A DNA stretch of 64,000 bases from Cellulomonas chitinilytica (GTDB lineage: Bacteria > Actinomycetota > Actinomycetes > Actinomycetales > Cellulomonadaceae): NCBI RefSeq assembly GCF_016862675.1, contig NZ_BONK01000005.1:1-64000 (forward strand), in the 5' to 3' direction. Made by a program: the position numbers and the translations under genes. Under the pieces are notes generated by a model. It saw nothing but the letters and a program-made list of their open reading frames with translations, ran no database searches and was not told where the DNA came from. Positions 18,864 to 30,356 of this stretch are shown piece by piece (the first letter of the stretch is position 1; every line of letters starts with the position of its first letter).

Positions 18864-19625
18864 ATGAGCGCGACGCTGCCCACGACGGCACCGACCCCGG
18901 CGTCCGCCCTGCCACCTGCGGTCGACGTCCCCGAGACCGACGCCGGGACCCGTCAGCACGTCCTCCAGCTCGTGGCCAGCAGAGGGCCCGTGTCCGCCGC
19001 GGAGCTCGCCGCGCAGCTCGACCTGACCCCGGCGGGGATCCGTCGTCACCTCGCGATCCTCGAGCACACCGACCAGATCGCCGTCCACGAGACCACGGGC
19101 ACCGCACCGGCACGCCGCGGTCGACCGGCCCGTCGGTACGTCGTCACGGGCCGTGGCCAGGCCGCCCTGTCCCACCGGTACTCCGAGCTCGCGACCCAGG
19201 CGCTGCGCTTCCTCGCGGAGACGGCCGGCCGCGACGCCGTCGAGTCCTTCGCCGAGCAGCGCGTCCGGGACCTCGAGACCCGGCTGGCCGCGAGCATGTC
19301 GGGCACCGACGGCGTCGACGCGCGGGCCCGGGTGCTCGCCGACGCGCTCACCGACGAGGGGTACGCCGCGAGCGCCCGCCCGGCGCCGAGCGGCCTCGCC
19401 GTGCAGCTGTGCCAGGGACACTGCCCCGTGCAGGACGTCGCGCACGAGTTCCCCCAGCTCTGCGAGGCCGAGGCCCGGGCGTTCTCGCGCCTGCTCGGCG
19501 TCCACGTGCAGCGCCTCGCCACCCTCGCGGGCGGCGGTCACGTCTGCACCACGAACATCCCGACGACGCTTCCCCCCACGAACCTCCCAGCCCCCGTGCT
19601 CGCCATGGAAGGACCGACAGCATGA
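18864..19625 (+). CDS. sufR: SufR, iron-sulfur-sensing transcriptional repressor
   Basis: 253 residues from the ATG at 18864, which has a perfect GGAGGT 3 bases upstream. An ArsR/MarR-like winged helix occupies residues ~30-95 ([23 protein letters not shown], then [10 protein letters not shown]). The C-terminal half carries the Cys cluster that binds an Fe-S centre: C and C in [12 protein letters not shown] in FPQLCEAEA, and C in HVCTTN. It should repress the suf operon when its cluster is loaded, and therefore itself. The stop overlaps the sufB ATG (ATGA), so regulator and biogenesis genes are one unit. Confidence 0.92.
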   Translation: MSATLPTTAPTPASALPPAVDVPETDAGTRQHVLQLVASRGPVSAAELAAQLDLTPAGIRRHLAILEHTDQIAVHETTGTAPARRGRPARRYVVTGRGQAALSHRYSELATQALRFLAETAGRDAVESFAEQRVRDLETRLAASMSGTDGVDARARVLADALTDEGYAASARPAPSGLAVQLCQGHCPVQDVAHEFPQLCEAEARAFSRLLGVHVQRLATLAGGGHVCTTNIPTTLPPTNLPAPVLAMEGPTA

Positions 19626-21064
19626 GCGCACCCACCGAGAACGCGGCCCAGCCGCAGCTCACCCAGGACGAGGCCATCGCCTCGATCGGCAACTACAGCT
19701 TCGGCTGGCACGACCCGGACGTCGCCGGGGCGACCGCGAAGCGCGGTCTGTCCGAGGCCGTCGTCCGGGAGATCTCCGCGCTCAAGAACGAGCCCGAGTG
19801 GATGCTCAAGACGCGGCTGAAGTCGCTGCGCCTGTTCGACAAGAAGCCGATGCCCTGGTGGGGCGCGGACCTGTCGGGCATCGACTTCGACAACATCAAG
19901 TACTTCGTGCGCTCGACGGAGAAGCAGGCGTCCAGCTGGGAGGACCTGCCCGACGACATCAAGAACACGTACGACCGGCTGGGCATCCCGGAGGCGGAGA
20001 AGCAGCGCCTCGTCGCGGGCGTCGCCGCGCAGTACGAGTCCGAGGTCGTCTACCACCAGATCCAGGAGTCGCTCGAGGAGCAGGGCGTCATCTTCCTCGA
20101 CACCGACACGGGCCTGCGCGAGCACCCGGAGATCTTCGAGCAGTACTTCGGCTCCGTGATCCCCCCGGGCGACAACAAGTTCGCGTCGCTGAACACGGCC
20201 GTGTGGTCGGGCGGCTCGTTCGTCTACGTCCCGCCGGGCGTGCACGTCGAGATCCCGCTGCAGGCCTACTTCCGGATCAACACCGAGAACATGGGCCAGT
20301 TCGAGCGGACGCTGATCATCGCCGACGAGGGCTCGTACGTGCACTACGTCGAGGGCTGCACCGCGCCGGTGTACTCGTCCGACTCCCTGCACTCCGCGGT
20401 CGTCGAGATCATCGTCAAGAAGAACGCCCGCGTCCGGTACACGACCATCCAGAACTGGTCGAACAACGTCTACAACCTCGTGACGAAGCGGGCGACCGCC
20501 GCCGAGGGCGCGACGATGGAGTGGGTCGACGGCAACATCGGCTCCAAGGTCACCATGAAGTACCCGGCGATCTACCTCATGGGCGAGCACGCGCGCGGCG
20601 AGACGCTGTCCATCGCGTTCGCCGGCGAGGGCCAGCACCAGGACGCCGGCTCGAAGATGGTGCACGCCGCGCCGCACACGTCGTCGTCGATCGTGTCGAA
20701 GTCCGTCGCGCGCGGCGGTGGCCGCACGTCGTACCGCGGGCTCGTCCAGATCCTCGAGGGCGCCTCGCACTCCGCGAGCAACGTCCTGTGCGACGCGCTG
20801 CTCGTCGACCAGATCTCCCGCTCGGATACCTACCCGTACGTCGACGTCCGCGAGGACGACGTGTCGATGGGCCACGAGGCCACGGTGTCCCGCGTGAGCG
20901 AGGACCAGCTGTTCTACCTGATGTCCCGAGGCATGCCCGAGACCGAGGCCATGGCCATGATCGTGCGCGGGTTCGTCGAGCCCATCGCCCGTGAGCTGCC
21001 CATGGAGTACGCCCTCGAGCTGAACCGCCTCATCGAGCTGCAGATGGAAGGGGCCGTCGGCTGA
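19622..21064 (+). CDS. sufB: Fe-S cluster assembly scaffold SufB
   Basis: 480 residues. SufB, with SufC and SufD, forms the scaffold on which clusters are built. Motifs include [49 protein letters not shown] and the C-terminal NVLCDALL and [16 protein letters not shown]. It is full length and uninterrupted; the intein found in M. tuberculosis SufB is absent. Coupled to sufR upstream and sufD downstream by overlaps. Confidence 0.97.
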   Translation: MSAPTENAAQPQLTQDEAIASIGNYSFGWHDPDVAGATAKRGLSEAVVREISALKNEPEWMLKTRLKSLRLFDKKPMPWWGADLSGIDFDNIKYFVRSTEKQASSWEDLPDDIKNTYDRLGIPEAEKQRLVAGVAAQYESEVVYHQIQESLEEQGVIFLDTDTGLREHPEIFEQYFGSVIPPGDNKFASLNTAVWSGGSFVYVPPGVHVEIPLQAYFRINTENMGQFERTLIIADEGSYVHYVEGCTAPVYSSDSLHSAVVEIIVKKNARVRYTTIQNWSNNVYNLVTKRATAAEGATMEWVDGNIGSKVTMKYPAIYLMGEHARGETLSIAFAGEGQHQDAGSKMVHAAPHTSSSIVSKSVARGGGRTSYRGLVQILEGASHSASNVLCDALLVDQISRSDTYPYVDVREDDVSMGHEATVSRVSEDQLFYLMSRGMPETEAMAMIVRGFVEPIARELPMEYALELNRLIELQMEGAVG

Positions 21065-22356
21065 TGACGACCACCACGAACGACGCGGGTCTCTCGACAG
21101 ATCACTCCCGCGCCACCGCCGACGGCGCCCACACGCACGGCGTCGGCGGCACCCCCGAGTCGTCGCGCGCGTCGCGACCGACGTCCTTCGACGTCGCCGA
21201 CTTCCCCGTGCCCACCGGGCGCGAGGAGGAGTGGCGGTTCTCGCCGGTCGACCGGATCGCGCCGCTGTTCGCCGCGGACACCGCCGGTGTGCTGGCGGGT
21301 CACGGTGTCCTGACGACGGTCGTCGAGGCGCCCGAGGTCAAGGTCGAGATCGTCGAGCGTGACGACGCCCGCCTCGGCCGCGCCGGCAAGCCGGGCGACC
21401 GGACCGCCGCGACCGCGTGGGCGTCGTTCCCGCGGGCGACGGTCGTGACGATCCCGCGCGAGGCCGTCGCGTCGAGCGTGACGTCGATCCGCGTCGAGGG
21501 CGTCGAGGGGGCGGGCACGCACGACGCTCCGCTCGACCCGTCCGCGTCGCACCTGCTCGTGCACGCCGAGGCCCTGTCGCAGGGTGTCGTGCTCATCGAC
21601 CACGTCGGGCACGCGTCGCTGACCGAGACCGTCGAGATCGTTGCGGACGCGGGTGCGCACCTCACCGTCGTGTCCGTCCAGGACTGGGCGCAGGGGTCGG
21701 TGCACACGTCGTCGCACCGCCTGCGCATCGACCGCGACGCGACCGTCAAGCACATCGTCGTCACGCTCGGCGGCGACGTCGTGCGCGTGACGCCCGACGC
21801 CGAGTTCGTCGGCGAGGGCGCCTCGGTGAAGATGCTCGGGCTCTACTTCGCGGACGCCGGCCAGCACCAGGAGCAGCGCCTGTTCGTCGACCACGCGGTG
21901 CCGAACTGCATCTCGCGCGTCACGTACAAGGGCGCGCTGCAGGGCGAGGGCGCGCACACCGTGTGGGTCGGCGACGTGCTCATCCGTGCGGCGGCCGAGG
22001 GCACCGACACGTACGAGCTCAACCGCAACCTCGTCCTCACGGACGGTGCGCGGGCCGACTCGGTGCCGAACCTCGAGATCGAGACCGGCGTCATCGAGGG
22101 CGCGGGTCACGCGAGCGCGACCGGTCGCTTCGACGACGAGCAGCTGTTCTACCTGCGCGCCCGCGGCATCCCGGAGACGGACGCCCGTCGGCTCGTCGTG
22201 CGTGGCTTCTTCGCCGAGCTGATCCACGAGATCGGGGTGCCGGACGTCGAGGAGCGCCTGCTCGCCGCGATCGAGAAGGAGCTCGAGGCGTCCATGAGCG
22301 CGCTCGACGCCGTCTCTGCCGGTGCCGCAGGCGGTGCCGGTACGGAGCAGGCATGA
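21064..22356 (+). CDS. sufD: Fe-S cluster assembly protein SufD
   Basis: 430 residues, ATG overlapping the sufB stop by one base. The N-terminal ~120 residues are variable (a His/Thr/Ala-rich leader, then FDVADFPVPTGREEEWRFSPVD). The beta-helix core and the C-terminal signature RARGIPETDARRLVVRGFFAELIHE are shared with SufB. Partner of SufB and SufC, needed for iron acquisition by the scaffold. The stop overlaps the Rieske gene. Confidence 0.95.
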   Translation: MTTTTNDAGLSTDHSRATADGAHTHGVGGTPESSRASRPTSFDVADFPVPTGREEEWRFSPVDRIAPLFAADTAGVLAGHGVLTTVVEAPEVKVEIVERDDARLGRAGKPGDRTAATAWASFPRATVVTIPREAVASSVTSIRVEGVEGAGTHDAPLDPSASHLLVHAEALSQGVVLIDHVGHASLTETVEIVADAGAHLTVVSVQDWAQGSVHTSSHRLRIDRDATVKHIVVTLGGDVVRVTPDAEFVGEGASVKMLGLYFADAGQHQEQRLFVDHAVPNCISRVTYKGALQGEGAHTVWVGDVLIRAAAEGTDTYELNRNLVLTDGARADSVPNLEIETGVIEGAGHASATGRFDDEQLFYLRARGIPETDARRLVVRGFFAELIHEIGVPDVEERLLAAIEKELEASMSALDAVSAGAAGGAGTEQA

Positions 22357-22685
22357 CCGCACAGCTCGCCTGCTACGACGAGGACGTGCCGGTCGCCGGC
22401 ACGTTCCGCGTCGAGCTCGAGGCGGAGTCCGGCACCGTCGAGGTCGCGATCGTCCGCGACGAGGCCGGTGAGCTGCACGCGATCAGCGACATCTGCTCGC
22501 ACGGTGCGGTCTCGCTGTCCGACGGCGAGGTCGAGGACTGCACGATCGAGTGCTGGCTGCACGGGTCGCGGTTCGACCTGCGCACCGGCAAGCCGACCGG
22601 GCCTCCCGCCGTCCGCCCCGTCCCCGTCTACCCCTTGACCGTCGACGGCCAGCGCGTGCTGGTCGACGTCGACGCCCCTCTCTGA
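22353..22685 (+). CDS. Rieske-type [2Fe-2S] ferredoxin inside the SUF operon
   Basis: 110 residues. The two Rieske ligand motifs are present: CSHGAVSL and, 17 residues on, CWLHGSRFDL, i.e. CxH...CxxH. No membrane anchor, so it is a soluble ferredoxin of the dioxygenase-component type. It overlaps sufD by four bases and precedes sufC by 17, so it is co-translated with the machinery. It may carry electrons for cluster assembly or be a privileged client; no oxygenase gene is nearby. Not part of the classic sufBCDSU set. Confidence 0.9.
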   Translation: MTAQLACYDEDVPVAGTFRVELEAESGTVEVAIVRDEAGELHAISDICSHGAVSLSDGEVEDCTIECWLHGSRFDLRTGKPTGPPAVRPVPVYPLTVDGQRVLVDVDAPL

Positions 22686-22702
22686 GCTAGGAGCACCCCC
22701 GC

Positions 22703-25362
<2,660 letters not shown>

Positions 25363-25366
<4 letters not shown>

Positions 25367-25689
25367 GCACCGAGACCAGCCCCACGACCGTCGCCGACGT
25401 CGAGGAGGCGCTGCGCGACGTCATCGACCCCGAGCTCGGCATCAACGTCGTCGACCTCGGCCTCGTCTACGGGGTCGTCATCGACCAGACCAACACCGCC
25501 GTCATCGACATGACGCTCACGTCGGCGGCCTGCCCGCTGACCGACGTCATCGAGGACCAGTCGGCGCAGGCCCTCGACGGGATCGTCGACGGGTTCCGCA
25601 TCAACTGGGTGTGGATGCCGCCGTGGGGCCCGGAGAAGATCACCACCGACGGCCGCGAGCAGATGCGGGCGCTCGGCTTCAACATCTGA
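25363..25689 (+). CDS. sufT: SufT-like DUF59/MIP18 family Fe-S maturation factor
   Basis: 108 residues, ATG overlapping the sufU stop. Domain DUF59 from VEEALRDVIDPELGINVVDLGLVYGV through TLTSAACPLTDVI with its conserved Cys. Homologue of Rv1466, the last gene of the mycobacterial SUF operon, thought to help deliver clusters. A stem-loop terminator follows 11 bases after the stop. Confidence 0.93.
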
Positions 25690-25700
25690 GCAAGGCCAAT

Positions 25701-25738
25701 CCGGAGACCCTGGTCAGCGTGCTGATCGGGGTCTTCGG
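25701..25738 (+). terminator. Terminator of the SUF operon
   Basis: An 18-bp stem with three G-T wobbles (25701-25718 against 25721-25738) and a 2-base (practically 4-base) loop, just after the sufT stop. Confidence 0.8.
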
Positions 25739-25979
25739 CTGTCCTGACCTGCATGTTTGATCGTTGCGATTCGTTGGGAAGCCTTCCGGACAGTTCGGAC
25801 GTAGTTGTTTCTCTCGCGGAGCGAAGATGGCGCGCGGCTCATCTGTGGGAGACGCTGCGCCTATCCCTCGTCGACCAGCGCAGCACGCCAAGCGTCGAGG
25901 TCCCTCAGTTCGTCGATCAAGGAAGTCCTGATGATGGTGCCGGTCTTAGTTGGCTGGAGACCCCAATTGGGGGTGCCCG
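25739..25979. other. Intergenic start of an accessory stretch
   Basis: About 240 bases between the SUF terminator and the next gene. The base composition drops visibly (TGTTTGATCGTTGCGATTCG and similar). No convincing gene, repeat or RNA was seen; short open frames here lack ribosome sites and actinobacterial codon bias. Confidence 0.5.
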
Positions 25980-26357
25980 TCAGTGCTCGTCCCTCTGGCG
26001 CTGACGGGCTTGGGCCATTGCGGCCACGATCACGGTGAGTGCCTCGTAGAACAGCACAAACCACACCAGAAGCGCGGCTGCACCGTGCACGCCTTCGCCA
26101 GACGCGACCCCCCAGCAGGCCACGAGGATTGCGGCCAGGACGAGTGCGGTGATGATCGCAATCGCGACAGGTGCTGGCGGTAGGAAGACCCGCAGCCACG
26201 GTCGCTCGTCGAGGCGCAGGCGCATCGAGAGGTGTCGGTTTCCCCGTACCTGACGGCGAATGAACTCTCGATCGATGAACGTAACGACGAGCAGCACGGG
26301 GATCACCGTTGCGATCACGCCCGCACCATCTGGGGTGATGTACGTGAGCCCGTCCAC
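25980..26357 (-). CDS. Small membrane protein of unknown function
   Basis: 125 residues from the GTG at 26357; the frame runs on to an ATG at 26420 but those extra residues look like random Arg/Gly sequence. Three hydrophobic helices: VIATVIPVLLVVTFI, APVAIAIITALVLAAILVA and AALLVWFVLFYEALTVIVAA. The loop FIRRQVRGNRHLSMRL is basic, so probably cytoplasmic. No recognised family. A -10 hexamer TATGGT lies 6 bases before the GTG, fitting a leaderless start. Lies in the lower-GC stretch after the SUF operon. Confidence 0.6.
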   Translation of the reverse strand: MDGLTYITPDGAGVIATVIPVLLVVTFIDREFIRRQVRGNRHLSMRLRLDERPWLRVFLPPAPVAIAIITALVLAAILVACWGVASGEGVHGAAALLVWFVLFYEALTVIVAAMAQARQRQRDEH

Positions 26358-26676
26358 GCAGCGACCATATGGCGCCCGCCCGAGCGGCGTGTCGGAGCCG
26401 CGCCGTACCGTCCGCGCCATGCACTGCGTGCACTACCTCCGGACCAGCTCCGAGCCCGTCGGCATGACGCCCGTTGTCACCGCTGAGGTTCGCCACCGTG
26501 ACCGGCGAGACCTACGACGGGACGGCCTTCACGGTGCCCGTAGCCGTGGTGTCGCGAGCACCCGCGCCGCCGTCGGCTGCGCAGTGGTTGTGCGTGCGGC
26601 AGACGACGGTCAGACCTAAGCGTTACTTGCTCGCGTGGGAACCAGCGGACAGGGCGCGGGCGACGTGAGCGTGGGC
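26358..26676. other. Gap of 319 bases with no supported gene
   Basis: Holds the promoter of the gene at 26357 (minus-strand TATGGT, 26369-26364). Otherwise nothing recognised; open frames on either strand are short and without start signals. Confidence 0.5.
26364..26369 (-). promoter_or_regulatory. -10 box, leaderless
   Basis: Minus-strand TATGGT, 6 bases before the GTG at 26357. Confidence 0.5.
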
Positions 26677-27237
26677 TTACTCCGGCACTTCCCGCAGAGA
26701 GGAGTCGATACGGTGCACCGTCTCGCCGGTCTTGGTGTCGACGATCAGAAACCCATCCCCGTCCGGGATGAGCTTCCAGAATCCCAGCCCGACCATGTTG
26801 AACACGGGCAGAGGTTTCCCAGCGCGCGTCCGTGTCCCCACCCAGTAGGTACCCGAGTGCGTGATCGATGTATTCAACTGCTCGATCCGCTCCTCGACCT
26901 CGTCGCGCGCAACCTCGACAGGGTCAACATCGGGCGCTTTGCTTTCGAGCTTCGCGATGAGGTCCTGCAGGGCGCCGATGGCGCCGATCACGGCGGCAAA
27001 GCCGGGGTCGACCTCTGCGTCGCCGAACTTGAGTCGAGGCACAAACCCGAGCACAGTGACGAGGCCGAAGAGCGCCGCGACAACGAGCAGCGTGGTCGCA
27101 CCCGCGCCGTTCTCGGTTCGGAACACTGCGAGAACGCCGAACGTGCCGAGTGTCAGTGCCGCGAGCCCGGTCGTCGCACGCCACATTCGGTGCATGCCTT
27201 GCGGGAGAGCTAGTCGGGCCGCCGTCGAGTCCATCAC
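26677..27237 (-). CDS. Two-helix membrane protein with cytoplasmic tail, unknown function
   Basis: 186 residues. The start is set at the GTG 27237, 7 bases after a TAGCGT hexamer; the frame stays open further but reads as Arg-rich noise. Two membrane helices (TTGLAALTLGTFGVLAVF and GATTLLVVAALFGLVTVLGFV) are followed by a helical segment (LQDLIAKLESKAPDVDPVEV ... VEERIEQLNTSI) that could be a coiled coil. A compact C-terminal part contains FNMVGLGFWKLIPDGDGFLI and DTKTGETVHRIDSS. I do not recognise the family. Stop is TAA, rare in this window, consistent with recent acquisition. Confidence 0.6.
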   Translation of the reverse strand: MMDSTAARLALPQGMHRMWRATTGLAALTLGTFGVLAVFRTENGAGATTLLVVAALFGLVTVLGFVPRLKFGDAEVDPGFAAVIGAIGALQDLIAKLESKAPDVDPVEVARDEVEERIEQLNTSITHSGTYWVGTRTRAGKPLPVFNMVGLGFWKLIPDGDGFLIVDTKTGETVHRIDSSLREVPE

Positions 27238-27651
27238 GGATCGGACGCTAGACCCACGCGCGTGACCAGCGTGGGACTTCGGCTGATCTCGGCCGCTCGC
27301 CCCTCCCGAGTGTGGGACGGTGATCCTCCCGTTGCGATACTGGGTGCCGGGGAGAGCGTTCCGCGCAGTCAGGCCGCCCCGACCTGTCCAAGCCGCTGCG
27401 GGCCGCACGTGCTCACGGCGGGTGTGATTCGGCTCTGCCGGCAGACACGCGGGGCCCTCGTCGGACGCCCGGATCCGTTCGCCGAACTCGACAAAACGGA
27501 GACGGGTCGCCCTTCGCCGTGCTCGTCCACGCGCAGCGTCGAGCGTGGGACGGATCAGTCGGACAGGCGACAAGGTTGAGGTCGCGCGTTCGCCGAACCG
27601 ATGCGCGCTCGCGCGAAGAGGTAGTCCCTATCGCTGCACCGAGGCTTCGGG
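27238..27651. other. Gap of 414 bases with no supported gene
   Basis: Contains the promoter of the gene at 27237 and a short inverted repeat GTTCG-C-CGAAC near 27478. No gene with a credible start, no tRNA-like fold and no att-like duplication was found. Confidence 0.5.
27245..27250 (-). promoter_or_regulatory. -10 box, leaderless
   Basis: Minus-strand TAGCGT, 7 bases before the GTG at 27237. Confidence 0.55.
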
Positions 27652-28200
27652 CTAGCTGGCCGTGCCCTGGAGATCCGTGGGCGGTCCGTCGAGCTTCGTG
27701 AGGATGCCCTTTGTGTCTCGTTCCCACCACGCCCCAGCGTTGTCTCGAAAGGTGATCTGGACGGGGATCGAGCCCTCAGAGTTCACCAGCGTGAACGCGA
27801 GCGGTGCTTCGTAGTCGCGGCCCGGGGGCAAGACCCACGTGCGCGACCGCTTGGGATCACCACTTGTGTTCGTGTCAGAGAACGCCCGTTCCCATGGTGC
27901 GTACAAGGTCACGTTCCACACAGGTTCTTCGCTCGCGTTCCTCGCAATGGCCGTTGCCCCCAATCGGCCGGGTCGCCCACCGGGGCTGATCGACCCCGCG
28001 TCCATCCAGGCGGCGACCCTCTGCGCCTGCGCCCGAGTCGCTCTGAGCTCGGTTGCGGCGTCACGGTCACGCTGTCGACGACGATCTCGGGTGTTCCGTA
28101 CCTCCGCGAGCGCTCCGAGCACGAGCGCCACCACGACGGCGGCCAGCGTGGCCCATGCGGTCACGTTCTCTTGCAAGGTTGCTCCGGCGTGACTGCTCAT
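27652..28200 (-). CDS. Single-pass membrane protein, unknown function
   Basis: 182 residues from the ATG at 28200. After ten residues there is one membrane helix (VTAWATLAAVVVALVLGALAEV) and a highly charged helix (RNTRDRRRQRDRDAATELRA). The remaining ~110 residues look like a beta domain (WNVTLYAPWERAF, RTWVLPPGRDYEAPLAFTLV, IPVQITFRDNAGAWWERD), the shape of small membrane-anchored proteins found in many actinobacterial genomic islands. No family recognised. The in-frame extension upstream to 28344 is Arg-rich and lacks a start signal. Confidence 0.6.
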   Translation of the reverse strand: MSSHAGATLQENVTAWATLAAVVVALVLGALAEVRNTRDRRRQRDRDAATELRATRAQAQRVAAWMDAGSISPGGRPGRLGATAIARNASEEPVWNVTLYAPWERAFSDTNTSGDPKRSRTWVLPPGRDYEAPLAFTLVNSEGSIPVQITFRDNAGAWWERDTKGILTKLDGPPTDLQGTAS

Positions 28201-28630
28201 GCTCGGCAGCGTGGCACGAGTGCTCCGATCGCGTCCCGGATGTGACGGGGGGCGTCGTCGGGCACCACTTTCCGACATCTGTCGGACGAACCTACCTGCG
28301 ATTCCGCCCGAAGCGGCCCGATCCAGCGATTCCTTCACCCGCAAACACCCCTCGGCAAGCCGCCCTGTCCGGGTGCGTTTCCGCGGGTCAGGGTCCCCTC
28401 TGGAGAGAGATCAGAAAGTCGCGGGTTCCCAAGCCGGACATCCAGAACAACCTGAACCCCTTGACCTGCGGAAACGCGCTGTTCGCAGGTCAGTCATGCG
28501 GTTCGTCGAGCAGGGGAGTCGCCTTCGCCGTGCGACCGCACTGGGCCGGAGAGGTCGGTCCGTCGGCGGGTGCACGCGTGGGTGCCCGAAGATGCTGGGC
28601 CGGACCGTCTCGTCGTGGTGTCGTGTTGCC
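28201..28630. other. Gap of 430 bases upstream of the CIS-cargo-like gene
   Basis: No credible gene. Open frames run through it but have Arg/Pro-rich noise composition. It contains one clear inverted repeat (see 28462-28492). Confidence 0.5.
28462..28492. other. Perfect 9-bp inverted repeat, possible operator or terminator
   Basis: TGACCTGCG at 28462-28470 faces CGCAGGTCA at 28484-28492 around a 13-base spacer. It lies 139 bases before the start of the next gene. Function not known. Confidence 0.4.
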
Positions 28631-30310
28631 GTGACGAGCGAAGGCCCCGTGCCTCGCGTCCCGGTCGCCGATCGTCCGCCGGGGCGATCGCCGAGCGTGG
28701 CGGCCCGTCCGTCGGCGACGAGCGGGCGCGTCCTCGGGATCGACCACCTCGACGCCGGTGGGCTGCGACGGATCCAGCGCACCGCGGGGAACGCCGCCGC
28801 AACATCACTTCTCGGCGGGGCCGGCCCGACGGTCCAGAGGCTGCAGGTCGACATGACGGCCGGCGGCTCGGTGGGCGACGCCCCGGCGGCCAACCCGCGC
28901 GAGGCGGTGCGGCTCGCGCTCGACCGGATGCACGTGCTCTGGGGCATCAACGACGACGACTACCGGACGGTGTACCCCGTCGTGTCCGCCCTCCCCCCTG
29001 GGGCGCCGGTCACCGATCCCGCGGTCCGCGCGACCGTGTCGGCCGCGCTCACCCGTACGCAGGCACCCGTGCTCGTCCCGGAGGTCGCGCGGGCGCAGTT
29101 CGGGGCGCCGCTCGGCGCCGGGGTCGGCACGGGCCAGCCCAACCAGCCGGCGGACGTCACGATCGTCCAGGACCTGCTCGACAGGGCGGGTCTGCTGGCG
29201 GGGTCGGCCTCGGCGACGGAGCGAGCGGTCGTCGCCGGGGGAGGCACGCTCGACGCGGGCGTGCTGCCGCAGACGTTCGCCGGCATCGGCGCGCTGAAGA
29301 TGCGCATGGTCGCGGGCCACGGCGCTCCACGGTGGGAGCCGCTCATCAGGGCGGACGAGGCGGATGCCACAGGTGGCGACAGGCTCGCCGACCGGACGTT
29401 CCAGTTCCAGGACTTCATGGTCTTCGTCCCGTCGGCGGCGGTCGCGACGACGACGAACGACGTCCACGTCTTCTTCTCCGCGGGGGGTGTCGTCGGAGGG
29501 ACGTCGCACGTCGAGCACCACGGGCTGCGCGGGGCGTCGGAAGCGGGCGACCGCATCCTCATCGCGGTCCAGGGCCAGGAAGGCCAGGCGTTCACGATCA
29601 GCGACCAGCAGATCCGGCTCGCGCTCGAGGCTGCGGGGCGTCCCGCGTCGATCGCCTCCCTCACGATCTCGGCGCACAGCCGGGGCAACCAGGGGCTCGC
29701 CAGGACGCTGCGCCGGCGCCTGCTCGTCACCTCCCTGATCCAGCACATCACCGTGCTCGACGGCAACGACCAGGCACGACAGCTCCTCGCCGCGTTCGCG
29801 GCGGCGCGCATCCCGCTGTCGCGCGTGACCGCCGAGATCGTCACCACCGGCCAGTTCGGGACGTTCGGGCCCGGCGTCCGCACCCACTCGATCGACCCGG
29901 GAGGAGCCCGGGCCATCGGGTACGCCCGGCTGATCCAGGATGCCGCCGCGCTCGGTCGGGTGACCCCGATGCCGCCCGCGATCGTCGCTCTCGCCACGGC
30001 GGCGGGTCTGCCACCGCGAGGGGCGTTCACCGCCGTCACGCCCGCGCCACCGGGGAAGACGGACATCCGCGCGTTCATCCGGTCGCACGCGGCGCAGCTC
30101 GCCGCGCTCCGCGTCGGGGAGCGACGAGTCCCGGACGTCGGCGCGTTGGCCGGCTCGGAGACGACCTCGCCCTATGCGTTCGTCGAGTGGAACGACCTGC
30201 TGAACCTGCGCGACGCGACGGCGGCCCGGAGCACGTGGCGCTCCGTCTCGCCCGGGATCTACTCGCACCACCTCTTCGTCGCAGAGATGGCCGGCGAGGT
30301 CATGACCTGA
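28631..30310 (+). CDS. Putative contractile-injection-system-type cargo protein with lipase-like Ser motif
   Basis: 559 residues from the GTG at 28631, chosen because the coding character begins here; an ATG at 28592 is possible and no strong ribosome site is seen for either. Residues 48-61 read IQRTAGNAAATSLL, followed by VQR at 68-70. This resembles the (L/I)QRxxGNxAVxxLL leader seen in DUF4157 proteins and other cargo linked to extracellular contractile injection systems in actinobacteria. The middle is Ala/Gly-rich with no recognised domain. S350 lies in AHSRG (348-352) after a beta-strand (ASLTIS), like the nucleophile elbow of alpha/beta hydrolases. The C-terminus has GIYSHHLF, which might supply a His. 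No sheath, tube or baseplate gene is in the window. No signal peptide. Confidence 0.6.
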   Translation: MTSEGPVPRVPVADRPPGRSPSVAARPSATSGRVLGIDHLDAGGLRRIQRTAGNAAATSLLGGAGPTVQRLQVDMTAGGSVGDAPAANPREAVRLALDRMHVLWGINDDDYRTVYPVVSALPPGAPVTDPAVRATVSAALTRTQAPVLVPEVARAQFGAPLGAGVGTGQPNQPADVTIVQDLLDRAGLLAGSASATERAVVAGGGTLDAGVLPQTFAGIGALKMRMVAGHGAPRWEPLIRADEADATGGDRLADRTFQFQDFMVFVPSAAVATTTNDVHVFFSAGGVVGGTSHVEHHGLRGASEAGDRILIAVQGQEGQAFTISDQQIRLALEAAGRPASIASLTISAHSRGNQGLARTLRRRLLVTSLIQHITVLDGNDQARQLLAAFAAARIPLSRVTAEIVTTGQFGTFGPGVRTHSIDPGGARAIGYARLIQDAAALGRVTPMPPAIVALATAAGLPPRGAFTAVTPAPPGKTDIRAFIRSHAAQLAALRVGERRVPDVGALAGSETTSPYAFVEWNDLLNLRDATAARSTWRSVSPGIYSHHLFVAEMAGEVMT

Positions 30311-30356
30311 GCGGTCGCGGGGCGGGAGAGCCAGGACTCGGCGTGGCGGCCCTCGG

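Noticed and set aside
19622..21064. Intein in SufB
   Set aside because: The gene is 480 codons, uninterrupted, and has no splicing motifs.
26260..26668. Plus-strand genes opposite the small membrane protein
   Set aside because: Open frames have no ribosome site and read as low-quality His/Arg sequence.
27470..27495. GTTCG-C-CGAAC inverted repeat as operator
   Set aside because: Too short, not near a gene start, and expected by chance in this composition.
28199..28630. N-terminal extension of the CIS-cargo-like protein by 144 codons
   Set aside because: The extra sequence is Arg/Pro/Cys-rich noise, starts within a divergent gene's start region and has no ribosome site.
25739..28630. Prophage or integrative element
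   Set aside because: No integrase, transposase, tRNA or matching att repeats were found in the stretch, only composition change and orphan genes.
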